Below are positions 32,794 to 41,274 of a stretch of DNA of 64,000 nucleotides, piece after piece. The notes under the pieces were generated by a model that saw only the letters and a list, made by a program, of their open reading frames with translations, made no database searches and was not told where the DNA came from. Origin of the DNA: DASUAS01 sp963750045. GTDB lineage: Bacteria > Actinomycetota > Acidimicrobiia > IMCC26256 > DASPTH01. The stretch's first letter is position 1, and the number at the start of each line of letters is the position of its first letter. The stretch covers positions 1-64,000 of the forward strand of contig CAVVPD010000005.1 in NCBI GenBank assembly GCA_963750045.1, given 5' to 3'. The position numbers were made by a program, and so were the translations under genes.

Positions 32794-33153
32794 TCAGCTC
32801 CCGCTCGTCGTGGTGTGCAACGTCGAGACACCCGAGGTCGACGCAGCCGACGAGGTGGTGCCGCTCGACGTCGTCGCTCGCGCGCCGTCGTCGGATTCCC
32901 CGCCCGACTCGCTGTTCGACGAGGCCGAGGACGATGCCGACGACTTGGTGCTCGCGGCCGCGGCCTGGGTGGTGGTCGCGCTCTGGTCGTGCCAAGCGAG
33001 CACGCCGCCGAGCGAGAGCATGGCGGCGACGCTCAACACGGTGGCGGCCCTGCGCGCCTTCGCGGCGCGGGGTTTGCGCGTCGGGCGTGGCCTCGGTGGG
33101 ACGTTCCGGGGACGCGCAAGGGCGTCCGTGGGGGAGGCTGCCTGCTCGTCCAT
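32794..33153 (-). CDS. small membrane-anchored Ser/Thr/Ala-rich protein
   Basis: From ATG 33153 (MDEQAASPTDALARPR) the protein has about 119 residues. It consists of a basic cytoplasmic part, one helix (AATVLSVAAMLSLGGVLAW) and a low-complexity extracytoplasmic tail of Ser, Thr, Ala and Gly. The longer frame to 33378 is not protein-like and overlaps the promoter of the ATP-grasp gene. The low-complexity tail suggests a linker. Its coupling to the haem-binding membrane protein hints that both are parts of one membrane redox unit, but no cofactor motif is visible. Confidence 0.6.
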   Translation of the reverse strand: MDEQAASPTDALARPRNVPPRPRPTRKPRAAKARRAATVLSVAAMLSLGGVLAWHDQSATTTQAAAASTKSSASSSASSNSESGGESDDGARATTSSGTTSSAASTSGVSTLHTTTSGS

Positions 33154-33282
33154 GGCGACGAACGTACGGATGGTCCGTGAGGGAGTCGCCAGAACGGGGT
33201 AAGAGCAGACGAAGAATCCGCGGAGACGGAGGTTCAACCGCCCGAAACGCACCGGAAACCTGCAGCGGATAGACACTGAGCA

Positions 33283-34827
33283 GTGGGAGACCTCCTCGAC
33301 GGGTATACGCCCGAGCTCGCCTGGGACGAGATGTTCTCGGCGCCCGACGAACCGCGCTCCCACTACGAGTCGTTGCACCAGGTGCTCGGGACCCTCTCAC
33401 GCGACGACTTCGAGCTCCGCTGCGTGGCGCGTGACCGGGCCTTCCACGACCAGGGCATCACGTTCTCGCACTCGGGCGAGGAGCGGCCCTTCCCGCTCGA
33501 CCTGGTGCCGCGGATCATCGACGCCGACGAGTGGGCGGTGGTCGAGGCGGGCGTCCGTCAACGGGTGCTCGTGCTCGAGCGGTTCCTCGCCGACGTCTAC
33601 GGACCGGGTGAGATCCTGGCGGACGGCGTGGTGCCCCGCCGCCTCGTCGCCAGTTCCTCGCATTTCCACCGTTGTGTCGCCGGCCTCGATCCGGCCGGCG
33701 GGGTGCGGGTCCACGTGGCGGGGGTCGACCTCGTCCGCGACGGCGCCGGGTGCTTCCGGGTACTGGAAGACAACCTGCGCACGCCCTCGGGGATCTCCTA
33801 CGTGATCGAGAACCGCCGCGCGATGACCCACGTGTTCCCCGAGCTCTTCGCCAGCCATCGCATCCGGCGGGTCGCCGACTACCCCCAGCGCCTGCTCGAA
33901 GCGTTCCGTTCGACCGCGCCGCCGGGCGTCGACGACCCGTGTGTCGTCGTGCTCACTCCGGGCATCCACAATGCGGCGTACTTCGAACACTCGTTCCTGG
34001 CGCGCCAGATGGGTGTCGAGCTGGTGGAGGGGCGCGACCTCGTGTGCCGCGATCAGCGCGTGTACATGCGCACGACCGCGGGCGAACAGCGGGTCGACGT
34101 CGTCTATCGCCGTGTCGACGACGACTTCCTCGACCCGGTGCACTTCCGCCCGGAGTCCGTGCTCGGGTGTGCGGGCATCCTGAACGCCGCGCGCGCGGGC
34201 AACGTGACCATCGCCAACGCGCCGGGGAACGGCGTCGCCGACGACAAGGCCGTGTACCCGTACGTGCCGGCGATGATCGAGTACTACCTCGGCGAGGTGC
34301 CGATCCTCGCCAACGTCGAGACCTACCGCCTGGAAGACCCAGAGGTCTGCGAGTGGGCGCTCTCGCGCCTCGACGCGCTGGTGTTCAAGCCGGTCGACGG
34401 GTCAGGGGGCAAAGGCATCGTGATCGGCCCCGCGGCGAGCGAAGCCACGCTGTCCGACCTGCGAGTGAAGGTCCTGGGCGATCCCCGGGGGTGGATCGCC
34501 CAGGAGCCGGTGGCCCTGTCGACCGCGCCGACGTTCGTCGACGGCCGGATGGGCGCCCGCCACCTCGACCTGCGCCCGTTCGCGGTGAACGACGGGCGCG
34601 ACGTGTGGGTCGCGCCCGGCGGGTTGACCCGGGTCGCGCTGCCCGAGAAGAGCCTCATCGTGAACTCGAGCCAGGGCGGCGGCTCGAAGGACACCTGGAT
34701 CCTCGCCGCCGCGGACCACGGCGGCGAGGTGACGCCTCCGGCCCGACGGACCACGGCACCGCCTCCGATGATGTCGGAAGCACCCGCCCTCGGCCCGCTC
34801 CCCGAGCAGGACTCGCAGCAGCAATGA
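33283..34827 (+). CDS. circularly permuted ATP-grasp type 2 protein (DUF404/DUF407)
   Basis: The 514-residue protein starts at GTG 33283. Characteristic segments are RAFHDQGITFSHSGEERPFP, FHRCVAGLDPAGGVRVHV, RVLEDNLRTPSGISYVIENR, VVLTPGIHNAAYFEHSFLA, NAPGNGVADDKAVYPYVPAM, VFKPVDGSGGKGIVIGP and SSQGGGSKDTWIL. It is the first gene of a conserved triad with the alpha-E and transglutaminase-like proteins. Comparative genomics (Iyer and colleagues) predicted an amidoligase-based peptide or protein modification system, but its target is unknown. The Ala/Pro-rich C-terminus is probably flexible. Confidence 0.92.
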   Translation: MGDLLDGYTPELAWDEMFSAPDEPRSHYESLHQVLGTLSRDDFELRCVARDRAFHDQGITFSHSGEERPFPLDLVPRIIDADEWAVVEAGVRQRVLVLERFLADVYGPGEILADGVVPRRLVASSSHFHRCVAGLDPAGGVRVHVAGVDLVRDGAGCFRVLEDNLRTPSGISYVIENRRAMTHVFPELFASHRIRRVADYPQRLLEAFRSTAPPGVDDPCVVVLTPGIHNAAYFEHSFLARQMGVELVEGRDLVCRDQRVYMRTTAGEQRVDVVYRRVDDDFLDPVHFRPESVLGCAGILNAARAGNVTIANAPGNGVADDKAVYPYVPAMIEYYLGEVPILANVETYRLEDPEVCEWALSRLDALVFKPVDGSGGKGIVIGPAASEATLSDLRVKVLGDPRGWIAQEPVALSTAPTFVDGRMGARHLDLRPFAVNDGRDVWVAPGGLTRVALPEKSLIVNSSQGGGSKDTWILAAADHGGEVTPPARRTTAPPPMMSEAPALGPLPEQDSQQQ

Positions 34828-34834
34828 GGACCCC

Positions 34835-35767
34835 GTGCTGAGCCGCATCGCCGAGTCGCTGTACTGGATCGGGCGCTACGTCGAGCGGGCCGAGGACACC
34901 GCGCGCCTGCTCGACGTGCACTACCACCTCCTGCTGGAGGACCGCCGGGCAGATGAGGGCACCGTCTGCCGGGCGTTGCTGCACGCCATGGGCGCCGACG
35001 ACGAGGCGGTCGGCGCCGACCCGAACGCGGCGACGGTGACCGCGCTGCTCGCGCAGGATCTCACGTTCTCCGGTTCGATCACCTGCTCGGTCGGGATGGC
35101 GTGGGAGAACGCACGCGGGGCGCGCGAGGCGCTCTCTTCGGAGCTGTGGGAGACGCTCAACACCACCTACCGAGAGGTGGGGAGCCGCGCCCGCGCGGGT
35201 ACCGGCCCGGCGCGTCACGACTTCTTCGGGTGGGTGCGCGACCGCGCCGCTGCGTGCAACGGCATCGTCGACGCGACCATGAGCCGAGACGATGGTTGGC
35301 GCTTCTTCTCCGTCGGTCAGAGTCTCGAGCGCGCCGACATGACGACGCGCCTCCTGAGCGCGCGTTTCGGCGACGCATTCGGGCGCACGGGCTGGACCAC
35401 CACCCTGCGGAGCTGCTCGGCCTACGAGGCGTACCTGCGCGCGTACAAGCACGCGGTCGACGCCGCGTCCGCGGTCGAGTTCCTCCTCCTCGACCGGCTG
35501 TTCCCGCGGTCGGTGTTCCACACGCTCACCACCGCGGAACGCAGCCTGGGCGAGCTGGACCCCCGCTCGGCACGCGCCGGCGTCGACGACGAGGCGCGCC
35601 GGCGACTCGGCCGGGTCTGCGCCGAGCTCGAATTCCTGCACCTCGACGAGGCGATGGACGACCTCCCGAAGCTGCTGCAACGCCTCCAGCGCGAGTGCGC
35701 TGATGTGCACTCGGCGATCGCTCGCCGGTACTTCCGGGAGACGCGGGTCATCGAGTGGAGCGTCTGA
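34835..35767 (+). CDS. alpha-E domain-containing protein (DUF403)
   Basis: The 310-residue, mainly helical protein begins MLSRIAESLYWIGRYVERAE at GTG 34835, the signature of DUF403 alpha-E proteins. The rest includes ARGAREALSSELWETLNTTY, GVSL-type helices and a terminal HSAIARRYFRETRVIEWSV. It sits 8 bp after the ATP-grasp gene and 4 bp before the transglutaminase-like gene, so the three are surely cotranscribed. The alpha-E domain is thought to be a partner of the permuted ATP-grasp ligase; the mechanism is not known. Confidence 0.92.
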   Translation: MLSRIAESLYWIGRYVERAEDTARLLDVHYHLLLEDRRADEGTVCRALLHAMGADDEAVGADPNAATVTALLAQDLTFSGSITCSVGMAWENARGAREALSSELWETLNTTYREVGSRARAGTGPARHDFFGWVRDRAAACNGIVDATMSRDDGWRFFSVGQSLERADMTTRLLSARFGDAFGRTGWTTTLRSCSAYEAYLRAYKHAVDAASAVEFLLLDRLFPRSVFHTLTTAERSLGELDPRSARAGVDDEARRRLGRVCAELEFLHLDEAMDDLPKLLQRLQRECADVHSAIARRYFRETRVIEWSV

Positions 35768-35770
35768 ACC

Positions 35771-36619
35771 GTGTCCTGGCGCATGCGGGTCCGTCACACC
35801 ACCACCTACGAGTACGCGAACTCGGTGCAGGCGTCGTACAACGAGGCGCGCATCTCGCCGCTCGACACGCCCAACCAGTTCACGCTGGAACACCGGGTGG
35901 AGGTACACCCGGCCGCGAACCTCTTCCGCTACCGCGACTACTGGGGGAGCCGGGTCCACGCCTTCGACCTCCACCAACCGCACACCGAGTTGAAGGTGGT
36001 GGGGTCGTCGCTGGTGGAGACGGCCGAACGCACCCCCAACCTCGACGACACCGTCGCCTGGGATGCGATCGACGCACCGGGACTCACGGACCGGTTCTTC
36101 GAGTACCTCGGAGAGACGCGGATGACCGAATCCGACGACGACATCCGCCAGGTCGCCCGCGAGCTGCGGACCTCGGCCGGTCCCGCTGCCGCGCTGTCGG
36201 CCGTGGGCGAGTGGCTGCGCGCCCGCGTCGAGTACGAGACGGGCACGACGAGCGTGTCGACCACCGCGATCGAGGTGCTGCGAGCAGGTCGTGGGGTGTG
36301 CCAGGACTACGCGCACCTGGGGATCGCGGTCTTGCGGGCCGCCGGGATCCCCGCGCGGTACGCGTCGGGCTACCTCTACCCCGACCACATCGGCGGGGTG
36401 GTCGGGGAGATGCACGAGGGTGAGAGCCATGCGTGGCTGGAGGCGTGGGTCGGTGACTGGCACCCGGTCGACCCCACCAGCGGGTCGCCGGTCGCCGAGC
36501 GGCACATCCTCGTCGCGCGCGGCCGCGACTATGCGGACGTCGCGCCGCTCAAGGGCGTCTACCACGGTGGTCCGAGCCGATCGCTCGACGTCTCGGTGGA
36601 GCTGACGCGCGTCGCCTGA
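35771..36619 (+). CDS. transglutaminase-like cysteine protease (BTLCP family)
   Basis: The 282-residue protein starts at GTG 35771 with MRVRHTTTYEYANSVQASYN, the N-terminal beta domain of bacterial transglutaminase-like proteins. The catalytic triad is visible: Cys in GRGVCQDYAHLGIAVLRAAG, His in GESHAWLEAWVG and Asp in HPVDPTSG. In the triad with ATP-grasp and alpha-E proteins it is predicted to cleave or transfer peptide amide bonds. A fourth partner, the Anbu proteasome-like peptidase, is often linked but does not occur in this window. Confidence 0.92.
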   Translation: MSWRMRVRHTTTYEYANSVQASYNEARISPLDTPNQFTLEHRVEVHPAANLFRYRDYWGSRVHAFDLHQPHTELKVVGSSLVETAERTPNLDDTVAWDAIDAPGLTDRFFEYLGETRMTESDDDIRQVARELRTSAGPAAALSAVGEWLRARVEYETGTTSVSTTAIEVLRAGRGVCQDYAHLGIAVLRAAGIPARYASGYLYPDHIGGVVGEMHEGESHAWLEAWVGDWHPVDPTSGSPVAERHILVARGRDYADVAPLKGVYHGGPSRSLDVSVELTRVA

Positions 36620-36651
36620 CCCTGCGAAGGGCGGCGGGTAGTGTCGCCCGT

Positions 36652-37155
36652 ATGGCTGCAACGCACTCCGACGTACGGGTCGGGATCACCGTCAACGACA
36701 CCCTGACCGAGCACGAAGTCGAGGCCCGCACGCTCCTGGTCCAGTACCTCCGCGACGTCGTGGGCCTCACGGGCACCAACATCGGCTGCGACTCGACCTC
36801 GTGCGGGGCGTGCACGGTGCTGCTCGACGGCGAGTCGGTGAAGTCGTGCACGGTGCTGGCTGTGCAGGCCGACGGACGGTCGGTCACGACCATCGAGGGC
36901 CTGGCCGACGGTGACCGACTGCACCCGATGCAGGCGGCGTTCCGCGAGCACCACGGGCTCCAGTGCGGTTACTGCACGCCGGGCATGGTGATGGCGGCCG
37001 TCGGGCTGGCTCAGGAGCGCGGTGCGCTGCACGAGGCCGAGGTGCGCAAGGGGCTCGAGGGCAACCTCTGCCGGTGCACCGGCTACCACAACATCGTGGC
37101 CGCGGTGCTGGCCGGATCGGCCGAGATGTCGGGGATCGCCGGGGGCGGCGAGTGA
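36652..37155 (+). CDS. xanthine dehydrogenase-family iron-sulfur subunit (CoxS-like)
   Basis: The 167-residue small subunit holds two [2Fe-2S] clusters. The plant-type ferredoxin motif is GCDSTSCGACTVLLDG (about residue 45) and the C-terminal helical cluster motif is CGYCTPGMVMAA...CRCTGYHN (about residues 105-145). It transfers electrons from the molybdenum site to FAD. It is the first gene of a three-gene hydroxylase operon and overlaps the FAD subunit by GTGA. The typing as true CO dehydrogenase is not supported; see the large subunit. Confidence 0.93.
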   Translation: MAATHSDVRVGITVNDTLTEHEVEARTLLVQYLRDVVGLTGTNIGCDSTSCGACTVLLDGESVKSCTVLAVQADGRSVTTIEGLADGDRLHPMQAAFREHHGLQCGYCTPGMVMAAVGLAQERGALHEAEVRKGLEGNLCRCTGYHNIVAAVLAGSAEMSGIAGGGE

Positions 37156-37997
37156 TCCCGGCCGCCTTCTCCTACGCCCGGGCCGGCTCGGTCGACGAAG
37201 CCGTCACGCTGCTCGCCGAGCACGGCGACGACGCCAAGCTGCTCGCGGGGGGTCACTCGCTGCTGCCGTTGATGAAGCTGCGGCTCGCGACGCCTTCGGT
37301 GCTGGTCGACGTCGGGCGCCTCACCGAGCTGTCCTACGTGCGCGATGCGGGCGACGAGATCGCGATCGGCGGACTCACCCGCCACCACGACGTCGAGACC
37401 GACCCGCTGCTCCGGCGCCACGTCCCGATCCTGAGCGCGGCTGCCGGTGAGGTCGGCGACCCTCAGGTGCGCCACCGTGGCACCCTCGGCGGCTCGCTCG
37501 CGCACGGCGACCCCGCGTCCGACCTGCCCGCCGTCGTGCTCGCGCTGCGCGGAAGCATGGTCGTGCGGGGGAGTGGCGGCGAACGCACGATCGCGGCCGA
37601 CGACTTCTTCCGCGACTTCCTGGAGACCGCGCTCGCCCCCGACGAAGTCATCACCGAAGTCCGGGTGCCCAAGACGGGCGACGCGGGCTGGGCGTTCGAG
37701 AAGTTCAACAAGCGCGCCCAGGACTGGGCGATCGTCGGCGTGGCCGCGGTCGGAGGATCCCGGCCCGGCGTCGCCCTGGTGAACATGGGCGCCACGCCGG
37801 TCCGCGCCGAGGGCGTCGAAGCGGCATTGCGCGCGGGCGCCTCACCTGCGGACGCGGCCTCGACCGCGGGCGACGGCACCGATCCGCCGTCCGACCTCAA
37901 TGCGTCACCCGAGTTCCGTCGCCACCTCGCCCGGGTACTGGTGGGCCGGGCGCTCGCCACCGTCGAGGGAGCATCCACCGCGGGAGGAACACGCTGA
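37152..37997 (+). CDS. xanthine dehydrogenase-family FAD-binding subunit (CoxM-like)
   Basis: The 281-residue subunit begins MIPAAFSYARAGSVDEAVTL at a GTG inside the stop of the small subunit. The FAD-binding motifs AGGHSLLPLMKLRLA (about residue 32) and RGTLGGSLAHGDPASDLPAV (about residues 110-130) are intact, followed by the CO_deh_flav_C-type domain. It accepts electrons from the Fe-S subunit. Its stop overlaps the ATG of the large subunit by one base (TGATG), so stoichiometric translation is expected. Confidence 0.93.
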   Translation: MIPAAFSYARAGSVDEAVTLLAEHGDDAKLLAGGHSLLPLMKLRLATPSVLVDVGRLTELSYVRDAGDEIAIGGLTRHHDVETDPLLRRHVPILSAAAGEVGDPQVRHRGTLGGSLAHGDPASDLPAVVLALRGSMVVRGSGGERTIAADDFFRDFLETALAPDEVITEVRVPKTGDAGWAFEKFNKRAQDWAIVGVAAVGGSRPGVALVNMGATPVRAEGVEAALRAGASPADAASTAGDGTDPPSDLNASPEFRRHLARVLVGRALATVEGASTAGGTR

Positions 37998-40390
37998 TGA
38001 CCGCCACCACGTTCGGCGCCGGCTCGCTCGTCGGGGTCCCGGTCCGCCGGGTCGAGGACCCGACCCTGCTCCGCGGGGAGGGCACCTACATCGACAACCT
38101 GGTCATCGACGGCGCGCTCCACCTCGCGTTCGTGCGGTCCCCGATCGCGCACGCGGCCATCCGGTCGATCGATCTGGCCGACGCCCGGGCGATGCCGGGT
38201 GTCGTCGCGGTGTACTCGGCCGACGATCTCGACTTTCCGAACCATTCCGGGATGATGCAGCTGCACCCGGCCGCGATCCGGCCCGCGCTGGCGCGCGACA
38301 AGGTGCGCTACGTGGGTGACGCGGTGGTCGCCGTGGTGGCCGAGACCAAGACCCAGGCCGTCGACGCGGCCGAAGCGGTGGTCGTCGACTACGACGCGCT
38401 CCCCGCGGTGGCCGACATGGAGTCGGCGATGGACGCGGACTCGCCGCGGCAGTTCGACGCCATGGACTCCAACGTGCTCATGGCCGCCCGCGAACCCGAC
38501 GGCTACGACCCCCTGGCGGGCGCCGACGTGATCGTGCGTGGCCGGTTCGAGAACCAGCGTCTGGCCGTGGTGCCGATGGAAGGTGCCGCGGTCGCCGTCA
38601 TCCCCGGCGACGACGGCGACGGCCACCAGCTCACCGTCTACCTCGGGTGCCAGATGCCGCACATGAACCGGGGTGGGCTGGCGGCCGGCTTCGGGATCGA
38701 GCCCGACTCCGTGCGCCTGATCGCGCCGAACGTGGGCGGTTCGTTCGGCGCGAAGCACTGGGCGCCCGAGGACATCGTGGCGGTGAAGGTCGCCATGGAG
38801 CTCGGCCGCCCGGTGAAGTGGGTGGAGACCCGCTCCGAGAACATGATCTCGATGCCCCACGGGCGCGGCCAGGTGCAGTACGTCGAGATGGGACTGCGCA
38901 ACGACGGCACCATCGTCGGGCTGCGGTGTCGTGTCGTCGGTGACGCGGGCGCCTACGGGGGCTTCGGGGGCATGCTCTCGTTCGGCCCCACGCGCATGAT
39001 GTCGCAGGGCGTGTACCGCATCCCCGAGATCGGATACGACGTCGCAGTGGTGCTCAGCAACCTCGCGCCCATGGGTGCCTATCGCGGCGCGGGCCGTCCC
39101 GAGGCGGCGGCGATGCTCGAGCGCATCATCGACATGGCTGCGGTCGAGCTGGGGATGGACCCCGTCGCCATCCGGCGCCGCAACTTCCTGCAGCCCGACG
39201 AGTTCCCCTACACCACCGTGACCGGGGTCACCTACGACATCGGGGACTACGACGCCGCGCTCACCGAGGCGCTGCGCATCGCCGACTACGACGCGCTTCG
39301 CGCCGAGCAGGCGGCCCGGCGCGAGCGCGGCGACACCCGTCAGCTCGGGATCGGGATCTGCGCCTACGTCGAGATCACCGCCGGGGGCTCGGGCAGCGAG
39401 TACTCCGAGGTCGAAGTCCACGCCGACGGCACCGCCACCGTGAAGGCCGGGACGTCGGCGCACGGCCAGGGCCACGCCACCGCTTACTCGCAGCTGGTCT
39501 CGGGCGAGCTCGGCATTCCGATCGAGTCGATCGAGTTCATCCAGTCCGACACCGCGCTCGTTCCACGCGGCGGCGGCACCGGCGGTTCGCGTTCGCTGCA
39601 GCTCGGCGGGAGCGCGGCGCTCGAAGCGTCGCGCGCGGTGCTCGAGCACGCGCGCAGCCTGGCCGCCGAGCTGCTGGAAGCCGCGCCGGAAGACATCGTC
39701 GTGTCGGCCGAAGGGACCCTGGGCGTCGCCGGCGTGCCGTCGAAGTCGGTGACCTGGGCCGAAGTCGCCACGGCGTCGGAAGCGAAGGGCGCGCCGCTCG
39801 CGGCGGAACACGACTTCGTGCAGTCGGGCGCGTCCTTCCCGTTCGGCGCGCACGTCTCGGTCGTCGAGGTCGACACCGAGACCGGGCGCGTCGTGCCTGT
39901 CCGCCACGTCGCGGTCGACGACTGCGGTCGTATCCTCAACCCGATGCTGGTCGACGGCCAGGTGCACGGAGGGCTCGCGTCCGGCATCGCGCAGGCACTC
40001 TGGGAGCAGATGGTCTACGACGACGACGGGAACCCGCTCACGTCGACGCTCGCCGAGTACGGCATCCCGAGCGCGGCCGAATTCCCACGCTTCGAGGTCG
40101 CCCACACCGAGACCCCGTCACCGCTGAACCCGTTGGGCGCGAAGGGCATCGGCGAGTCCGCGACCGTGGGCAGCACCCCCGCGGTGCAGAACGCGGTCGT
40201 CGACGCGCTCAGCTACCTCGGCGTGCGTCACCTCGACATGCCGTGCAGCCCCGAACGGGTGTGGCGCGCCATCCAGGACGCCCGCGCCGGCACCCTGCCC
40301 GACCCGTGGCGCGAGCCGCCGGCCGGCTTCTCCTCCCTCCCCGTGCGGCCCCGTACCGGCCCGACCAAGGAAGAAGAGATCGACCTCTAG
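37997..40390 (+). CDS. molybdopterin cytosine-dinucleotide hydroxylase large subunit, form II CoxL-like
   Basis: The 797-residue molybdenum-binding subunit begins PVRRVEDPTLLRGEGTYIDN. It contains GGSFGAKHWAPEDI and QGHATAYSQLVSGELGIPIE, then GGTGGSRSLQLGG and NPLGAKGIGESATVGSTPAV with the base Glu at GE. The active-site loop reads AYRGAGRPEAA. Genuine form I CO dehydrogenases have AYxCSFR here, with Cys bound to Cu; AYRGAGR marks form II enzymes, whose substrates are mostly unknown. I therefore do not call it CO dehydrogenase. etfBA follow 113 bp later. Confidence 0.92.
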   Translation: MTATTFGAGSLVGVPVRRVEDPTLLRGEGTYIDNLVIDGALHLAFVRSPIAHAAIRSIDLADARAMPGVVAVYSADDLDFPNHSGMMQLHPAAIRPALARDKVRYVGDAVVAVVAETKTQAVDAAEAVVVDYDALPAVADMESAMDADSPRQFDAMDSNVLMAAREPDGYDPLAGADVIVRGRFENQRLAVVPMEGAAVAVIPGDDGDGHQLTVYLGCQMPHMNRGGLAAGFGIEPDSVRLIAPNVGGSFGAKHWAPEDIVAVKVAMELGRPVKWVETRSENMISMPHGRGQVQYVEMGLRNDGTIVGLRCRVVGDAGAYGGFGGMLSFGPTRMMSQGVYRIPEIGYDVAVVLSNLAPMGAYRGAGRPEAAAMLERIIDMAAVELGMDPVAIRRRNFLQPDEFPYTTVTGVTYDIGDYDAALTEALRIADYDALRAEQAARRERGDTRQLGIGICAYVEITAGGSGSEYSEVEVHADGTATVKAGTSAHGQGHATAYSQLVSGELGIPIESIEFIQSDTALVPRGGGTGGSRSLQLGGSAALEASRAVLEHARSLAAELLEAAPEDIVVSAEGTLGVAGVPSKSVTWAEVATASEAKGAPLAAEHDFVQSGASFPFGAHVSVVEVDTETGRVVPVRHVAVDDCGRILNPMLVDGQVHGGLASGIAQALWEQMVYDDDGNPLTSTLAEYGIPSAAEFPRFEVAHTETPSPLNPLGAKGIGESATVGSTPAVQNAVVDALSYLGVRHLDMPCSPERVWRAIQDARAGTLPDPWREPPAGFSSLPVRPRTGPTKEEEIDL

Positions 40391-40402
40391 GTCCCCCCGC
40401 CA

Positions 40403-40454
40403 CGAACCGGCGTCACTCGTGCCCCGTATCGCGGCCTCGAACGACGCCGGTTCG
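40403..40454. terminator. 12-bp perfect inverted repeat after the hydroxylase operon
   Basis: CGAACCGGCGTC at 40403-40414 and its exact complement GACGCCGGTTCG at 40443-40454 are separated by 28 bases, between the coxL-like stop and etfB. There is no T-tract, so it may be a Rho-independent-like hairpin of the GC-rich type or a pair of operator half-sites. It separates the hydroxylase from the ETF operon. Confidence 0.45.
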
Positions 40455-40503
40455 GGTCGGGGATCCTGGTCGCTCTCATGCCGCCCGGTACGATCAGCAG
40501 CCC

Positions 40504-41274
40504 ATGAGGATCGCCGTGTGTGTGAAGCACGTACCGTGTGGCACTCTGACCATGCGTTCCGGCGCGGGAACGCTCGACCGCAGCGGGCCCGGTGAGCTGA
40601 ACGCGACCGACAAGAACGCGATCGAGGAGGCGTTGCGCCTCAAGGAGGCCGGCGACGCCGAGGTCGTGCTCGTCACGATGGGCCCCGCGGCGGCGACGGA
40701 ATCGCTGCGCACCGGGCTGGCCATGGGCGCGGACCGAGCGGTGCTCGTCGACGACGACGCGGTCGCCGGCTCCGATCTCGTCGCGACGAGCCGCGTGCTT
40801 GCCCGCGTGCTCGAACGGGAGTCGCCCGACCTCGTCCTCTTCGGGCAGCAGACCACCGACGGCGGCGGCGCGGTGCTCTGGGCGGCGGTCGCCGAGCGGT
40901 TGCAGCTGCCGTTCCTGTCCCAGGCAACGAAGCTCACGCTCGGGGTCGACGTGGTCACCGTCGAACGCGAGACGGAGGTGGGCAACGACACCATCGAGGC
41001 GAGGTTGCCCGCCGTCGTGGCCGTGAGCGACGCGATCAACGAGCCGCGCTACACGTCGCTGAAGGGGATGATGGCTGCGAAGAAGAAGCCACTCGACCCG
41101 TTGACCGCGTCCGACCTCGGGCTCACGGCCGACACGGTGGGCGTCGAAGGATCGCAGACCGTCGTGCTCGGCGTGGGCGCGCCGCCGACCCGTGCCGGCG
41201 CGGTCACGATCGAGGACGAAGGCGCAGCGGCGCAGGCCATCTTCGACTACCTGGCGGAGCGCGACCTCGTATGA
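40504..41274 (+). CDS. etfB: electron transfer flavoprotein subunit beta
   Basis: The 256-residue protein begins MRIAVCVKHVPCGTLTMR and contains NATDKNAIEEALRLKEAG, LVTMGPAAATESLRTGLAMG and LVLFGQQTTDGGGAVLWAAV. These and the later PRYTSLKGMMAAKKKPLD are standard EtfB features with AMP-binding residues. With EtfA it carries electrons from acyl-CoA dehydrogenases. It overlaps etfA by ATGA. Its position right after a molybdenum hydroxylase is not typical and may reflect shared use in substrate oxidation. Confidence 0.95.
   Translation: MRIAVCVKHVPCGTLTMRSGAGTLDRSGPGELNATDKNAIEEALRLKEAGDAEVVLVTMGPAAATESLRTGLAMGADRAVLVDDDAVAGSDLVATSRVLARVLERESPDLVLFGQQTTDGGGAVLWAAVAERLQLPFLSQATKLTLGVDVVTVERETEVGNDTIEARLPAVVAVSDAINEPRYTSLKGMMAAKKKPLDPLTASDLGLTADTVGVEGSQTVVLGVGAPPTRAGAVTIEDEGAAAQAIFDYLAERDLV

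Noticed and set aside
37463..40105. Open minus-strand frame of 880 codons across the hydroxylase
   Set aside because: Antisense to the CoxL-like gene; no recognisable domain.
36652..40390. Aerobic carbon monoxide dehydrogenase
   Set aside because: The active-site loop is AYRGAGR, not the Cys-containing AYxCSFR of form I enzymes.
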